The notes beneath the pieces were generated by a model. That model was not told the DNA's origin and did not search any database. It saw only the letters and a list, made by a program, of their open reading frames with translations. A stretch of DNA of 64,000 nucleotides from Streptomyces collinus Tu 365 (lineage in GTDB: Bacteria > Actinomycetota > Actinomycetes > Streptomycetales > Streptomycetaceae), in the NCBI RefSeq assembly GCF_000444875.1, contig NC_021985.1, positions 1,116,001-1,180,000 of the forward strand, given 5' to 3'. The position numbers and the translations under genes are program-made. Within the stretch, counting starts at the first letter, position 1. Every line of letters starts with the position of its first letter. Positions 1 to 8,565 of this stretch are shown here, one piece after another.

Positions 1-1
1 C

Positions 2-955
2 CGCACCGCGGTGCTGTACGCCCCCGACCCGGCCGCCGGGTACGCGCTCGGGGTGGACATCGGCCGCGGCTGGCTGCGGGTGGCGGTGGTCGACCTGGAC
101 GGCACGGTGGTCGCGCGCGCCGACGTGCGCAACCGGGCGCGCGCCTCCGCGGCGATGGCCGAGCTGGTGGTGGCGACCGCCCGCCAGGTGATCGGCAACT
201 CGGGCGTGGACCCGGCGGAGGTGGTGCACGGGGTGGTGGGCACGCCCGGCGTGTACGACGAGGAGCGGCGCCGGGTGCGGTTCGCGATGCATCTGCCGGG
301 CTGGGGCCGCGCGGGCCTGTTCGACCGGATGCGCGAGGAACTGGGCGTCCCGCTGGAGGTGCACAACGACGCCAACCTGGCGGCGCTCGGCGAGTACACG
401 TACGGCGTCGGCGCCGGCAGCCGGCTCTTCGCGTACATCCTCATCGGCACCGGCCTCGGCATGGGGGTGGTCGGCGAGGGCCGGCTGTTCACGGGGGCGC
501 ACGGACTGGCCGGGGAGATAGGTTTCCTGCCCTGGCCGGGCCGGAGCAAGCCGGAGCGGCTGGAGGACGCGGTGTCCGGGGAGGCCGTGGTGGAGGCCGC
601 CCGGCGGTTCGGGATGGACGGGCAGCTCACGGCGAAGGCCGTGTTCGACGCGGCCCGGCGCGGCGACCGGGCCGCGGTGCGGGCGGTGGAACTGGAGGGC
701 GAGCGGATCGCGCACACCGTGGCGGCCGCGGCCGCGGTGCTCGACCCGGACCTCGTGGTGCTGGGCGGCGGGGTGGGGCACAGCGTGGACCTGCTGCTCG
801 GACCGGTCCGCGAGCACCTGCGCGCCCTGACCCCGCTGCGGCCGCGGCTCGCGCCCAGCCGGCTCGGCGAGGACGCGGTGCTGCTGGGCGCGGTGGCGAC
901 GGCGCTGGGCACGGCGCGTGACCTGGTGTTCGAGCGCCGGGCGGGCGAGGGCTGA
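2..955 (+). CDS. ROK-family transcriptional regulator, 5' end outside the window
   Basis: This is the sugar-kinase-like effector domain of a ROK repressor. The frame is open back to base 2, so the gene starts before the window, and the usual N-terminal winged helix is not visible. The glycine-rich phosphate-binding segment VDIGRG, the VHNDANLAALGE motif and IGTGLGMG are typical of ROK proteins. The cysteine-rich zinc motif of many ROK proteins is absent after GLAGEIG, as in several streptomycete ROK repressors that do not act as kinases. The next gene, 148 bp away on the same strand, is a glucosaminidase with a palindrome at its transcription start. Local control of that gene, comparable with CsnR of Streptomyces lividans, is a reasonable inference. 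A sugar kinase without a DNA-binding domain remains possible because the N-terminus is missing. Confidence 0.85.
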   Translation, partial: RTAVLYAPDPAAGYALGVDIGRGWLRVAVVDLDGTVVARADVRNRARASAAMAELVVATARQVIGNSGVDPAEVVHGVVGTPGVYDEERRRVRFAMHLPGWGRAGLFDRMREELGVPLEVHNDANLAALGEYTYGVGAGSRLFAYILIGTGLGMGVVGEGRLFTGAHGLAGEIGFLPWPGRSKPERLEDAVSGEAVVEAARRFGMDGQLTAKAVFDAARRGDRAAVRAVELEGERIAHTVAAAAAVLDPDLVVLGGGVGHSVDLLLGPVREHLRALTPLRPRLAPSRLGEDAVLLGAVATALGTARDLVFERRAGEG

Positions 956-1027
956 CCCGGCCGGCACCGGCCCGGCCGAGCCTGACCCGATCGCACCAGC
1001 CGTCAAGGCCCGTGACGGCGACGGTCG

Positions 1028-1056
1028 TTGACATGCCCCTCCGCGTTCCCTACCTT
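1028..1056 (+). promoter_or_regulatory. Sigma70-type promoter of the glucosaminidase gene
   Basis: TTGACA at 1028-1033 and TACCTT at 1051-1056 are separated by exactly 17 bp. The predicted start falls near 1063, at the left edge of the palindrome described next, and leaves a leader of about 40 nt before the GTG start at 1104. Confidence 0.75.
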
Positions 1057-1062
1057 GAGCCG

Positions 1063-1083
1063 AGTTAGTAAAGTTTCCTAACT
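1063..1083. promoter_or_regulatory. 21-bp operator-like palindrome, CsnR-box type
   Basis: The arms AGTTAG and CTAACT flank an AAAGTTT core with one mismatched pair. Elements of this kind (TTAGGAAA-N-TTTCCTAA) are known in front of streptomycete chitosanase genes, where the ROK repressor CsnR binds. Here the element starts at the predicted transcription start, so a bound repressor would block initiation. Assignment to the adjacent ROK gene is inference. Confidence 0.7.
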
Positions 1084-1103
1084 TTACGAGGCTGGAGACC
1101 AGC

Positions 1104-3839
1104 GTGTTCCCTCGCCCCGCCCCCGGACGCCGGCTCGCCATGGGCGCCGTGCTCCTGAGCCTGCTCGGCACGCTCGCCACCGGCGCCTGGGCCGGACCCC
1201 GGGACCAGCGGCCGGCGCCGCACGAACACCGGCACGCGCCCAGTGTCACCCATGTCCCGGCCACCGCCGGGTCCGCCACTCCGCTGTCCGGATACGCGAT
1301 CCGGTCCACCGCGGACGTGACCGACTCCGCGGCGGCCGTCTCCTCCCCCGGCTACCGGGCGGACGGCTGGTACCCGGCGGGCTCCCGCTCCACCGTGCTG
1401 GCCGCGCTGCTCGCCGACGGCGTCTATCCCGACCCGTTCCACTCCACCGACCAGCAGAAGATCCCCCGGGACGACTTCCAGGTGCCGTGGTGGTACCGCT
1501 CCGACTTCACCGTCGAGGACACCGGGCCGCGCACCCGTCTCGACTTCAGCGGTGTCGTCTCGGCCGCCGACGTCTACGTCAACGGCCACCAGGTGGCCGG
1601 GGCCGCGGACGTGACCGGCGCCTACACCCGCCACGAGCTGGACATCACCTCCCTGGTGCGGTCGGGCACCAACACGGTGGCCTTCCGGGTCCGGCCCAAC
1701 GACCCGAACAAGCACCTCACGATGGGCTGGCTCGACTGGCTCCAGCCGCCGCCCGACCGGAACATGGGCCTCGTACGCGACGTCCTGGTCCGCCGGGACG
1801 GCCCGGTCGTGCTGCGCGACGCGCACGTGGTCGGCGAACTGGCCGTGCCCGCGCTGGACACCGCCGACCTGACCGTCAGGGCGCGGGCCCGCAACGACTC
1901 CGGCACCCCGGTCACCGCCGAGGTCACCGGCAGCGTCGCCGGGACGCGCCTGACCAGGAGCGTGCCGCTCGCCGCGCACGAGACGAAGACCGTCACCTTC
2001 TCCCCCGCCGACGTCCCCGGGCTGCACCTCACCGCCCCGAAGGTGTGGTGGCCGGCGGGCATGGGCGGGCAGCCGCTGTACGACCTCGACCTCGCCGTCT
2101 CGGTGTCCGGCGCCGTCTCCGACACGGCCCACGAGCGCTTCGGCATCCGCGACGTGCGGGCGCCCCTGAACGCCGACGGCGCCCGCCAGTACCGGATCAA
2201 CGGCCGCAGGCTGCTGATCAAGGGCGGCGGCTGGTCGCCCGACGAGTTCCTGCGCTGGGACGCCGGCTACGTGGAGGACCGGCTGCGCTACGCCCTCGAC
2301 CTCGGCCTGAACACCATCCGCCTGGAGGGGCACATCGAGCCGGACGAGTTCTTCGACCTCGCCGACCGTCTCGGTGTGCTCACGCTGCCGGGCTGGGAGT
2401 GCTGCGACAAGTGGGAGGGCCAGGTCAACGGGGGCAGCGAGTCCGGCGAGAAGTGGACCGAGAGCGACTACCCGGTCGCCAAGGCGTCCATGGCCGCCGA
2501 GGCCGCCCGGCTGCGCCGCCACCCCAGCGTGATCTCCTTCCTGATCGGCAGTGACGCCGCGCCCGACGCGAGGATCGAGAAGGACTACCTGGACGCCCTC
2601 GGGGCCGCCGACTGGCCCGTCCCGGTGGTGCCCGCCGCCTCCGACAGATCCTCGCCCCAGCTGGGCCGTTCGGGCATGAAGATGACCGGGCCCTACGAGT
2701 GGGTCCCGCCGGACTACTGGTACGCCAAGCGCGAGGGCGGCGCCACCGGCTTCAACTCCGAGACCAGCGCGGGCCCCGACATCCCGACCCTGGACACCCT
2801 GCGCCGGATGATGACGCCCGCCGAACTCGACACGCTGTGGAAGGACCCCGCCGCCCGGCAGTACCACCGCTCGCCCTCCACCGTCTTCGGCACCCTCAAG
2901 ATCTACGACGCCGCGCTCACAGGCCGCTACGGCGCACCGGCCGGGCTCACCGACTACGTGCGCAAGGCACAGCTCGCCCAGTACGAGAACGTACGGGCCC
3001 AGTACGAGGCGTACGGGCGCAACGCGACGGACGCGAGCAAGCCGGCCACCGGAGTGATCTACTGGATGTTCAACAGCGGCTGGACGTCGCTGCACTGGCA
3101 GCTAGTGGACCGGTACCTGGACCAGGGCGGCGCCTACTTCGGCGCGAAGAAGGCGAACGAGCCGCTGCACATCCAGTACTCCTACGACGACCGCTCGGTC
3201 GTCGTCGTGAACAACCGGCACGGCTCCACCGGTCCGCTCACCGCGCGGGCGACGCTGTTCGACCCCGACGGCACCCAGCGGTACGACCGGACGGTCACCG
3301 GGATGACGGTGGACGGCGACGGCGCGCACGGCACCGCGCTCACGCTGCCCTCGTCGGTGAGCGGGCTGCCGCCGACGTATCTGCTGCGCCTCACGCTGAC
3401 CGACGCGGACGGCCGGGAGGTGAGCCGCAACGTGTACTGGCTCTCCACCCGGGCGGACAAGCTCGACTGGGCGCACACCGACTGGTACTACACGCCGGTG
3501 ACCGGCTACGCCGATCTGCGGGGACTGACCTCGATGGCCCGGGTGCCGGTGTCGGCGGCCGCGTCGACCGTGACCTCCGGGGACACCTCGACGACCACGG
3601 TGACCGTGCGCACCACCGGTGACGGGCGGACGCCCTCGCTGCTGACGGACGTCCATCTGGTCGACGCGCAGGGCAGGCCGGTGCTACCGGTGCGCTGGTC
3701 GGACAACGAGGTCAGCCTGTGGCCGGGTGAGACGGCCACGCTGACGGCCACCTACCGGACCGCCGATCTGCACGGCTCGGCGCCACGGGTGCGGGTCTCC
3801 GGCTGGAACACGCCGGAGCGGACGGTCCCGGCGGCCTGA
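1104..3839 (+). CDS. csxA: Secreted exo-beta-D-glucosaminidase, GH2
   Basis: This predicted exo-chitosanase (EC 3.2.1.165) releases glucosamine from the non-reducing end of chitosan oligomers outside the cell. The GTG start is preceded by GGAG at 1094-1097. A signal peptide covers about residues 1-30 (arginines, then a leucine-rich core ending GAWA). The order is a GH2 sugar-binding beta-sandwich (about 60-230), an immunoglobulin-like domain (about 235-345), a TIM barrel (about 350-690) and C-terminal beta domains. The acid/base Asp484 lies in LIGSDAAPD and the nucleophile Glu553 in FNSETSAGP; both contexts match CsxA of Amycolatopsis, and the 69-residue spacing is close to the 72 there. At 911 residues the length is normal. 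It has its own promoter, operator and terminator, so it is probably transcribed alone and repressed until chito-oligosaccharides appear. Confidence 0.88.
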   Translation: MFPRPAPGRRLAMGAVLLSLLGTLATGAWAGPRDQRPAPHEHRHAPSVTHVPATAGSATPLSGYAIRSTADVTDSAAAVSSPGYRADGWYPAGSRSTVLAALLADGVYPDPFHSTDQQKIPRDDFQVPWWYRSDFTVEDTGPRTRLDFSGVVSAADVYVNGHQVAGAADVTGAYTRHELDITSLVRSGTNTVAFRVRPNDPNKHLTMGWLDWLQPPPDRNMGLVRDVLVRRDGPVVLRDAHVVGELAVPALDTADLTVRARARNDSGTPVTAEVTGSVAGTRLTRSVPLAAHETKTVTFSPADVPGLHLTAPKVWWPAGMGGQPLYDLDLAVSVSGAVSDTAHERFGIRDVRAPLNADGARQYRINGRRLLIKGGGWSPDEFLRWDAGYVEDRLRYALDLGLNTIRLEGHIEPDEFFDLADRLGVLTLPGWECCDKWEGQVNGGSESGEKWTESDYPVAKASMAAEAARLRRHPSVISFLIGSDAAPDARIEKDYLDALGAADWPVPVVPAASDRSSPQLGRSGMKMTGPYEWVPPDYWYAKREGGATGFNSETSAGPDIPTLDTLRRMMTPAELDTLWKDPAARQYHRSPSTVFGTLKIYDAALTGRYGAPAGLTDYVRKAQLAQYENVRAQYEAYGRNATDASKPATGVIYWMFNSGWTSLHWQLVDRYLDQGGAYFGAKKANEPLHIQYSYDDRSVVVVNNRHGSTGPLTARATLFDPDGTQRYDRTVTGMTVDGDGAHGTALTLPSSVSGLPPTYLLRLTLTDADGREVSRNVYWLSTRADKLDWAHTDWYYTPVTGYADLRGLTSMARVPVSAAASTVTSGDTSTTTVTVRTTGDGRTPSLLTDVHLVDAQGRPVLPVRWSDNEVSLWPGETATLTATYRTADLHGSAPRVRVSGWNTPERTVPAA

Positions 3840-3845
3840 CCCGGC

Positions 3846-3870
3846 GGGGGTGGGCCCGGAGCCCACCCCC
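3846..3870. terminator. Hairpin between convergent genes
   Basis: GGGGGTGGGC at 3846-3855 and its exact complement GCCCACCCCC at 3861-3870 form a 10-bp stem with the loop CCGGA. It lies between the stop codons at 3839 and 3878 and can serve both strands. There is no U-tract, which is usual in Streptomyces. Confidence 0.85.
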
Positions 3871-3877
3871 TTCGGCG

Positions 3878-5332
3878 TCAGCCGACGTCGAGCGCGGTGT
3901 CGTCGAGGACGAACGACGTCTGGAGGGTCGAGCCCTCGGTGCCGGTGAACTTGACCGTGACCGTCTGGCCCGCGTAGCTCGCGAGGCTGAAGCTGCGCCG
4001 GGTGTAGCCGCTCGCCGCGTTCAGGTTGGAGTAGGTCGCGAGCGTCGACAGCACGGTGCCGCCGCTGTTGACCACCTGGGCCTTCAGGGTGTCGTACGCC
4101 GTCGAGGTGGAGGTCTCGGCGGTGTCGACGTGGAGGTAGAAGCTCAGGTTGGCGGTGGTGCAGCCGGCCGGAATGGTCACCGACTGGGACAGGGTGTCGG
4201 TGTGGGCCGAACCGTAGCCGTTGAGCCATGCCTTGTAGGAGCCGGTGCGGGCCGCCTCGCCGGAGTCGTTGGTGATGACCCCGCTGGAGCTGGTCCAGGA
4301 GCCGGAGCCGGACTCGAAGCCGGGGTTGGCGAGCAGCTGGGCGGCGGTGCAGGTGCCGCCACCGCCTCCGCCGCCCCCGCCGCTGGTGCCGGAACCGGCG
4401 AGCCAGGCGGTGGCGTTGAGGGCGAGCGCCGCGTTGGTGGCGCCGGAGTCGTTCCAGCCGTCGTACAGGGTGTTGCCGGACTGGCCGGTGCCGTCGTCGA
4501 CCGGCGAGCTGTCGCCCCAGAAGGCGACGCGGCCGCTGCCGAAGGTGCTGGTGAGGAAGAAGGCGCCGGTGTTGCCGGAGTAGCCGGTGCGGTAGACCAG
4601 CCCCTTGACGGCCGAGTTGTCGGCGGGCTTGAGCGTGGCCGTGGTGCCGTTGGCGATCAGGCTCTTGGTGACGGTGCCGAAGGAGCCGTGCAGCACCGGG
4701 TCGGACCCGTCGCTGACGGCGGACGGGTAGTCGGAGCCGATGTTGAGCGAGTCGATCGAGAAGCCGAACGGGTCGGTGGAGTCGACGCTGTTGTTCGTCA
4801 TCAGGTCGTTGAGGATCTTGACCGCGTCGGCACCGTCGTTGTTGCGGTCGGAACCGGTGTGGTCGGAGATCATGAACAGGCCGCCGCCGTTCTTCACGAA
4901 GGTCATGATGGCGGTCTTCTCCGCCGTCGTGAACAGCGTGTTGGGCTCGGGCAGCACGAGGGTGTCGAAGTTCGACAGGTCGGTGGCGGACGAGCCGCCG
5001 TAGCTGAGACTGGAGCCCGAGGGCAGCGTCTTCAGGCTGTAGCCGCCGGTCTTCTGCAGGGCCACGCCCCAGGAGGACAGGGCGCCCGTCCAGTCGGTCT
5101 CGGCGGACGGGGAGGAGTTCTGGCCGAGCGGGTCGGGCTGGCTGGTGGAGATGATCCAGTCCGCGTTGCCCGCCGTCTCGGCGTGGGCGTTGTCGAACAG
5201 GACGCGGTGCGTGGTGGCGGCGTGCGCGGGGGTGGCGTCCGTGCCGACCTGCAGGGCTGCCGAGGTGACGAACAGCCCTAGTCCGGCCAGGACGGTGGTG
5301 AGTCTGCGGCGGGATCTCCAGGATCCAAGCAT
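3878..5332 (-). CDS. Secreted protein: amidotransferase-like/DUF4350-type domain plus C-terminal beta-sandwich
   Basis: The function is unknown. The start at 5332 (MLGSW) is chosen because GGAGG lies 8 nt upstream; longer in-frame starts lack a ribosome site. A Tat/Sec-like signal peptide (SWRSRRRL, hydrophobic core, PAHA) ends near residue 37. Residues about 40-330 form an alpha/beta domain of the class-I glutamine-amidotransferase or ThuA type ([14 protein letters not shown], a [10 protein letters not shown] strand, [10 protein letters not shown]). A run of nine or ten glycines then leads into a 130-residue beta domain ([11 protein letters not shown] to VLDDTALDV). That domain is common at the end of secreted Streptomyces peptidases and is probably a binding or P-domain-like module. 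The length is 484 residues. It is convergent with the glucosaminidase and shares its terminator. Confidence 0.7.
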   Translation of the reverse strand: MLGSWRSRRRLTTVLAGLGLFVTSAALQVGTDATPAHAATTHRVLFDNAHAETAGNADWIISTSQPDPLGQNSSPSAETDWTGALSSWGVALQKTGGYSLKTLPSGSSLSYGGSSATDLSNFDTLVLPEPNTLFTTAEKTAIMTFVKNGGGLFMISDHTGSDRNNDGADAVKILNDLMTNNSVDSTDPFGFSIDSLNIGSDYPSAVSDGSDPVLHGSFGTVTKSLIANGTTATLKPADNSAVKGLVYRTGYSGNTGAFFLTSTFGSGRVAFWGDSSPVDDGTGQSGNTLYDGWNDSGATNAALALNATAWLAGSGTSGGGGGGGGGTCTAAQLLANPGFESGSGSWTSSSGVITNDSGEAARTGSYKAWLNGYGSAHTDTLSQSVTIPAGCTTANLSFYLHVDTAETSTSTAYDTLKAQVVNSGGTVLSTLATYSNLNAASGYTRRSFSLASYAGQTVTVKFTGTEGSTLQTSFVLDDTALDVG

Positions 5333-5388
5333 CCGGCGAACCTCCATGTGGGGTGGGGAGAGGCAGTGGGGCGCCCAAATCTGCGCGC

Positions 5389-5412
5389 GTAGAACGAGGT
5401 TGAGGGTTCTAC
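5389..5412. promoter_or_regulatory. Inverted repeat GTAGAAC-N10-GTTCTAC
   Basis: Two exact 7-bp half-sites at 5389-5395 and 5406-5412 lie 57-80 bp upstream of the secreted-protein start at 5332. Their centres are 17 bp apart, which suits a dimeric repressor or activator or an RNA hairpin in the leader. The regulator is not known. Confidence 0.45.
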
Positions 5413-5518
5413 ACGCGTCGACTGGTTGAAAGGTACATGGCATGTCAGGCCGGTGAACATCAAGTCTCGGCAATCTCGTCCCCGGGCGGGCCCCACGCCC
5501 CTCGGCCCGGGGCGCCCG

Positions 5519-6304
5519 TCAACTCCCGTACAGGTACGGGGTCGTGGTGCTGAGCGCCTGGAATCCGAGCCGTTCCAGGATCGGCCGGCTCATGGGCGAG
5601 GCGTCGACCTGGAGGAAGCGATGGCCGTGGGCGGCGGCGACCCGGGCGCGGTGGGCGACCAGGGCGCGGTAGACGCCCCGGCCGCGCCAGGACTCGACGG
5701 TGCCGCCGCCCCACAGACCGGCGAAGCGGGTGCCGGGCACCAGTTCCATGCGGGCGGCGCCGACCGGCTCGTCACCGGCGAGCGCGACGACGGCGACGAC
5801 CGTGCCCGGGGCGGCGGCCAGCCGGGCGAGGAGCCGGTGACGCAGCCGGGTACCGTCGGTGCCGAACGCCTGCTCGTGCACGCGCACGACGAGGTCGGCA
5901 CCGGCGGGATCGGTGGCCCTGACGACACGGATGCCGTCGGGCGGCCGGGTGTCCGGGGAGAGCCGGATGACCTCGGCGGTCTCGCCGACCAGCAAAGTCT
6001 CCTCGGGCTCGGCCCGGAAGCCGGCGGCGGTCAGCCGGGCGCCCAGGTCCACCGGCCGGTCGTGGCCGTGGAGCTTCCACTCGAAGTCGTGGCCCAGACC
6101 GCCGAAGTACGCGATCTGCTCCGCGATCACCCGGTCCGCCGACCGCTCGTCCAGCGCGGACCACAGGATGCCGTTCCAGCCCAGCGCGCCGGCGGTCTGC
6201 CGGACCACCGCGCCGGCGCGTTCGACACGGGCTCCCGGCCCGTCGGGAGCGGCGCCCTCCCGCATGTCCCGGTCGTAGAGGGCGAGTACCGCGGCGTGAT
6301 CCAT
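5519..6304 (-). CDS. GNAT-family N-acetyltransferase
   Basis: A cytoplasmic acetyl-CoA-dependent acyltransferase of unknown substrate, 261 residues. The start at 6304 (MDHAAVL) is preceded by a GGAG stretch; the frame is open further upstream but that part looks non-coding. The catalytic GNAT domain is C-terminal (about 130-261). PVGAARMELVP is the central strand, and WRGRGVYRALVAHR is the acetyl-CoA pyrophosphate loop with the Q/RxxGxG/A signature. FLQVDASPMSRPILERLGF is the closing strand and helix. The N-terminal 120 residues look like a degenerate partner domain, as in many two-domain GNATs. It is followed, with a gap, by a second GNAT gene on the same strand, but a long hairpin lies between them, so they are probably separate units. 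Confidence 0.8.
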   Translation of the reverse strand: MDHAAVLALYDRDMREGAAPDGPGARVERAGAVVRQTAGALGWNGILWSALDERSADRVIAEQIAYFGGLGHDFEWKLHGHDRPVDLGARLTAAGFRAEPEETLLVGETAEVIRLSPDTRPPDGIRVVRATDPAGADLVVRVHEQAFGTDGTRLRHRLLARLAAAPGTVVAVVALAGDEPVGAARMELVPGTRFAGLWGGGTVESWRGRGVYRALVAHRARVAAAHGHRFLQVDASPMSRPILERLGFQALSTTTPYLYGS

Positions 6305-6510
6305 GCCCTCACTCCAGCATCCGCCCCCGGGCCGGGCAACGGAATTACCCGCGGACCGGTGCGGCACCCGCCCCGGTCCCGGTGGCTGTGCCACCCTCGG
6401 CGCCCGTGCCCCGGGCCGCCGGGGACCGTCCCGCGAGGAGGCCGGTGAACCACGGTCAAGGACAGCGAACTGGGCTCTCCGCGCCGGTGCGTGGAGCTGG
6501 CGCGGGAGGC

Positions 6511-6569
6511 GCTCGACGCGGGTTCTGCAGCGCCGGTTCCACACGGGCGGTGCAGGACCCGAGTCGAGC
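6511..6569 (-). terminator. Long hairpin downstream of the second GNAT gene
   Basis: 19-nt arms at 6511-6529 and 6551-6569 pair with only two mismatches (GCTCGAC, CGGGT and CTGCA blocks). CGCC/GGCG inside the loop extends the stem. It begins 26 nt after the stop of the gene at 6595-7449 and is the likely terminator, longer than most. Confidence 0.65.
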
Positions 6570-6594
6570 GGGGCGGGTCCGGTCCCCGTCCGGC

Positions 6595-7449
6595 TCAGCC
6601 GAGTTCGAGCGTGGTGACCCCGAAGACCCGTTCCCGGGCGTGGTCGCGGACGGGTCCGGTGTACATCCGGGCGGTCTCGAACGAGGCGGACAGTCCCGCC
6701 TCCAGGGCCAGCGCCACGCCGTCGGCGTTGGGTTCGGGCACGTCGACGGCGATCTCGCGGCCGGCGGCGTCGGCGGTGAGCGCGGCGAACAGGGCCCGGG
6801 CGTCGTCCGCGGTGTCGGCGAAGAGCGGGCCGACGCGCAGGCAGTCGTGGCCGGGCCGGATCACGCCGTAGCCGGTCAGCCGGCCGCCGTCGTGGCGGAC
6901 GTGGGCGCGGTGGCCGTCGCGGGTCAGCCACTCGGCGAGGAAGCGCGGGCGGTCGGCGGGCATGCAGGCGCCGTCGTAGGCGGTGACGGCGGCGAGGTCA
7001 CCCGGCCCGGCCGGACGCACGCCGGTGGGGGCGGCGCCCCCGGTGGCGACGCCGGTGAACCTGATGGTGCGGTACGCGAGTTCGAACCCGGACTGCCGGT
7101 AGTTGTCCTGCTGGGCGACGACGCCGTCCAGGCCGACGGTGCGCTCACCGGCGTGGGCCAGGGCGGTCTTCCACGTGGTGAGGCCGTGACCGCGGCCACG
7201 CAGGTCCGGGCGGACGAGGTAGCAGCCGAGGAAGGCGTAGTCGGAGCCGTAGGTGACGACGGAGACCGCCGAGACCGGTTCGCCGTCGATCCGGCCCAGG
7301 AAGAACCCGTCGGGGTCCTGGGCGAAGAAGGCGGGGCCGTCGCCGAGTCCCGGATTCCAGCCCTCCGCCGCCGCCCACCCGCTGATCACCGGCCAGTCGG
7401 CGAGGGTGGCCTGGGTGACGACGAGGTCCTGCGGGGCCGGGTGGGTCAT
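6595..7449 (-). CDS. GNAT-family N-acetyltransferase with two GNAT-like halves
   Basis: A predicted acetyltransferase of 284 residues. The start at 7449 (MTHPAPQD) has GGAG 7 nt upstream. The first half (about 5-140) holds the acetyl-CoA site: the FFLGRIDGEPVSAVSVV strand pair and YLVRPDLRGRGHG, the canonical RxxGxG pyrophosphate loop. The second half (about 150-284) resembles the Acetyltransf_18 domain seen in YitH-like two-domain GNATs (GYGVIRPG, VGPLFADTADDARALF, LALEAGLS). The substrate cannot be predicted. It has its own downstream hairpin. Its promoter should lie in 7450-7690, a stretch where I see no other gene, only GC-rich repeats of CCCGGGC. Confidence 0.82.
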   Translation of the reverse strand: MTHPAPQDLVVTQATLADWPVISGWAAAEGWNPGLGDGPAFFAQDPDGFFLGRIDGEPVSAVSVVTYGSDYAFLGCYLVRPDLRGRGHGLTTWKTALAHAGERTVGLDGVVAQQDNYRQSGFELAYRTIRFTGVATGGAAPTGVRPAGPGDLAAVTAYDGACMPADRPRFLAEWLTRDGHRAHVRHDGGRLTGYGVIRPGHDCLRVGPLFADTADDARALFAALTADAAGREIAVDVPEPNADGVALALEAGLSASFETARMYTGPVRDHARERVFGVTTLELG

Positions 7450-7689
7450 CGGTGCGCTCCATGAGGGGACTTCGGGCCGGTAGGGGTCCGGCCCGTCGGC
7501 TGCGGGCGTGCCGCGCGGCGCCCGCACGGGGGCCGCACCGCAGCATCCTCGCCGATCACCAGGGCCCGCACCATGGGCGCGTCGGCCGTTGTGCGCCTCA
7601 AATCGTTCAGTGGAGCGAGGTGTTGGTCCCCGGGCGCGGGCACGCCCGGGCCGTCGTCCGGCCCGGGCGTCCACCGCGTCCGCGGATGC

Positions 7690-7727
7690 CGACGGCCCCA
7701 TCGGTTCGGAGTCCGGTGGGGCCGTCG
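7690..7727 (-). terminator. Terminator of the chaplin gene
   Basis: CGACGGCCCCA at 7690-7700 pairs perfectly with 7717-7727, and inner C-G pairs extend the stem to about 15 bp. It lies 17 nt past the chaplin stop codon at 7744. Confidence 0.85.
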
Positions 7728-7743
7728 TGTCACGAGGGAGCGA

Positions 7744-8457
7744 TCAGCGGGTCCGGCGGGGGCCGAAGCGCCGGTAGAGGGCCGCACCCGTGAGCACGAG
7801 CGCGGCGCTGCCGGCGACCGCGGGCGCCGTCAGGTCCGCCCCGGTGTGGGCGAGGGTCTCCACCGACGGCCGCGGGGCCGGGGGCGTGACGTGCTCGGGC
7901 GTGTGCGGAACGGGGTGGGACCGGGTCGGGACCGGCGGCTTCCGGGTCGGCGGAGGCGTCGGCGTCGCGGTCGTCGGCGGGGTGGGCTCGTCGACCGGGT
8001 TGTTGACGGAGTGGTTGCCGAAGACCGGGTTGAGCACCCCCACCACGTCGACGCTGTTGCCGCTGACGTTCACCGGCAGGTGGACCGGGAGCTGCACGCC
8101 GTTGCCGGAGACCACGCCGGCCGAGCCCGTGGAGGCCCCGTGTGCCGACGAGCCGCCCTTGGTGACGGAGCCGGACGTGGCCGAACCGGCCGTCCCGGAC
8201 CCGCCGCCGTTGGCGCAGCCGTTGCCGAACGAGGGGTTGAGCAGCCCCACCACGTTCACGGTGTCGCCGCACACGTTCACCGGGACGTGCACCGGGAGCT
8301 GGACGGTGTTCCCGGAGACCGCTCCGGGCGAGCCGGCCGCCGCACCGTCGGCGGAGGCTCCGTCGGCCGCGAAAGCGGCGGTCACCGGCATGGCCACCGC
8401 CATCGCACCGGAGGCCGCGACGACGGCGAACACACCGTTTCGGGTAGCCCGTCTCAT
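7744..8457 (-). CDS. Long chaplin, sortase-anchored
   Basis: A hydrophobic cell-surface protein that assembles into amyloid-like fibres and lets aerial hyphae and spores leave the aqueous layer. It has 237 residues. A signal peptide ends near residue 31. Chaplin domain 1 is at about 43-84 and chaplin domain 2 at about 112-153. A proline/threonine-rich wall-spanning stretch (155-198) follows, then the sorting signal LAHTG at 202-206, a hydrophobic helix and the tail RRFGPRRTR. This is the ChpA-C plan, anchored by class E sortases. Domain 1 keeps the disulfide pair Cys63 and Cys81, but in domain 2 both positions are serine (132 and 150). AGGA lies upstream of the ATG. The gene is monocistronic and divergent from the aminopeptidase gene. 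Confidence 0.93.
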   Translation of the reverse strand: MRRATRNGVFAVVAASGAMAVAMPVTAAFAADGASADGAAAGSPGAVSGNTVQLPVHVPVNVCGDTVNVVGLLNPSFGNGCANGGGSGTAGSATSGSVTKGGSSAHGASTGSAGVVSGNGVQLPVHLPVNVSGNSVDVVGVLNPVFGNHSVNNPVDEPTPPTTATPTPPPTRKPPVPTRSHPVPHTPEHVTPPAPRPSVETLAHTGADLTAPAVAGSAALVLTGAALYRRFGPRRTR

Positions 8458-8565
8458 AGGTTTCCTGCCTTCCAGACAACGTCGCGGGCACTCGCCCGCA
8501 TCCGCTACAACGCAGGCGAACCGCCCAAGTTATGGCCAATCAATCTTTCACCCCATCAGGCGACA

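Noticed and set aside
5519..6931. Extended start of the first GNAT gene at 6931
   Set aside because: The added 209 residues are Arg/Pro-rich and cross the hairpin at 6511-6569; the ATG at 6304 gives a normal GNAT.
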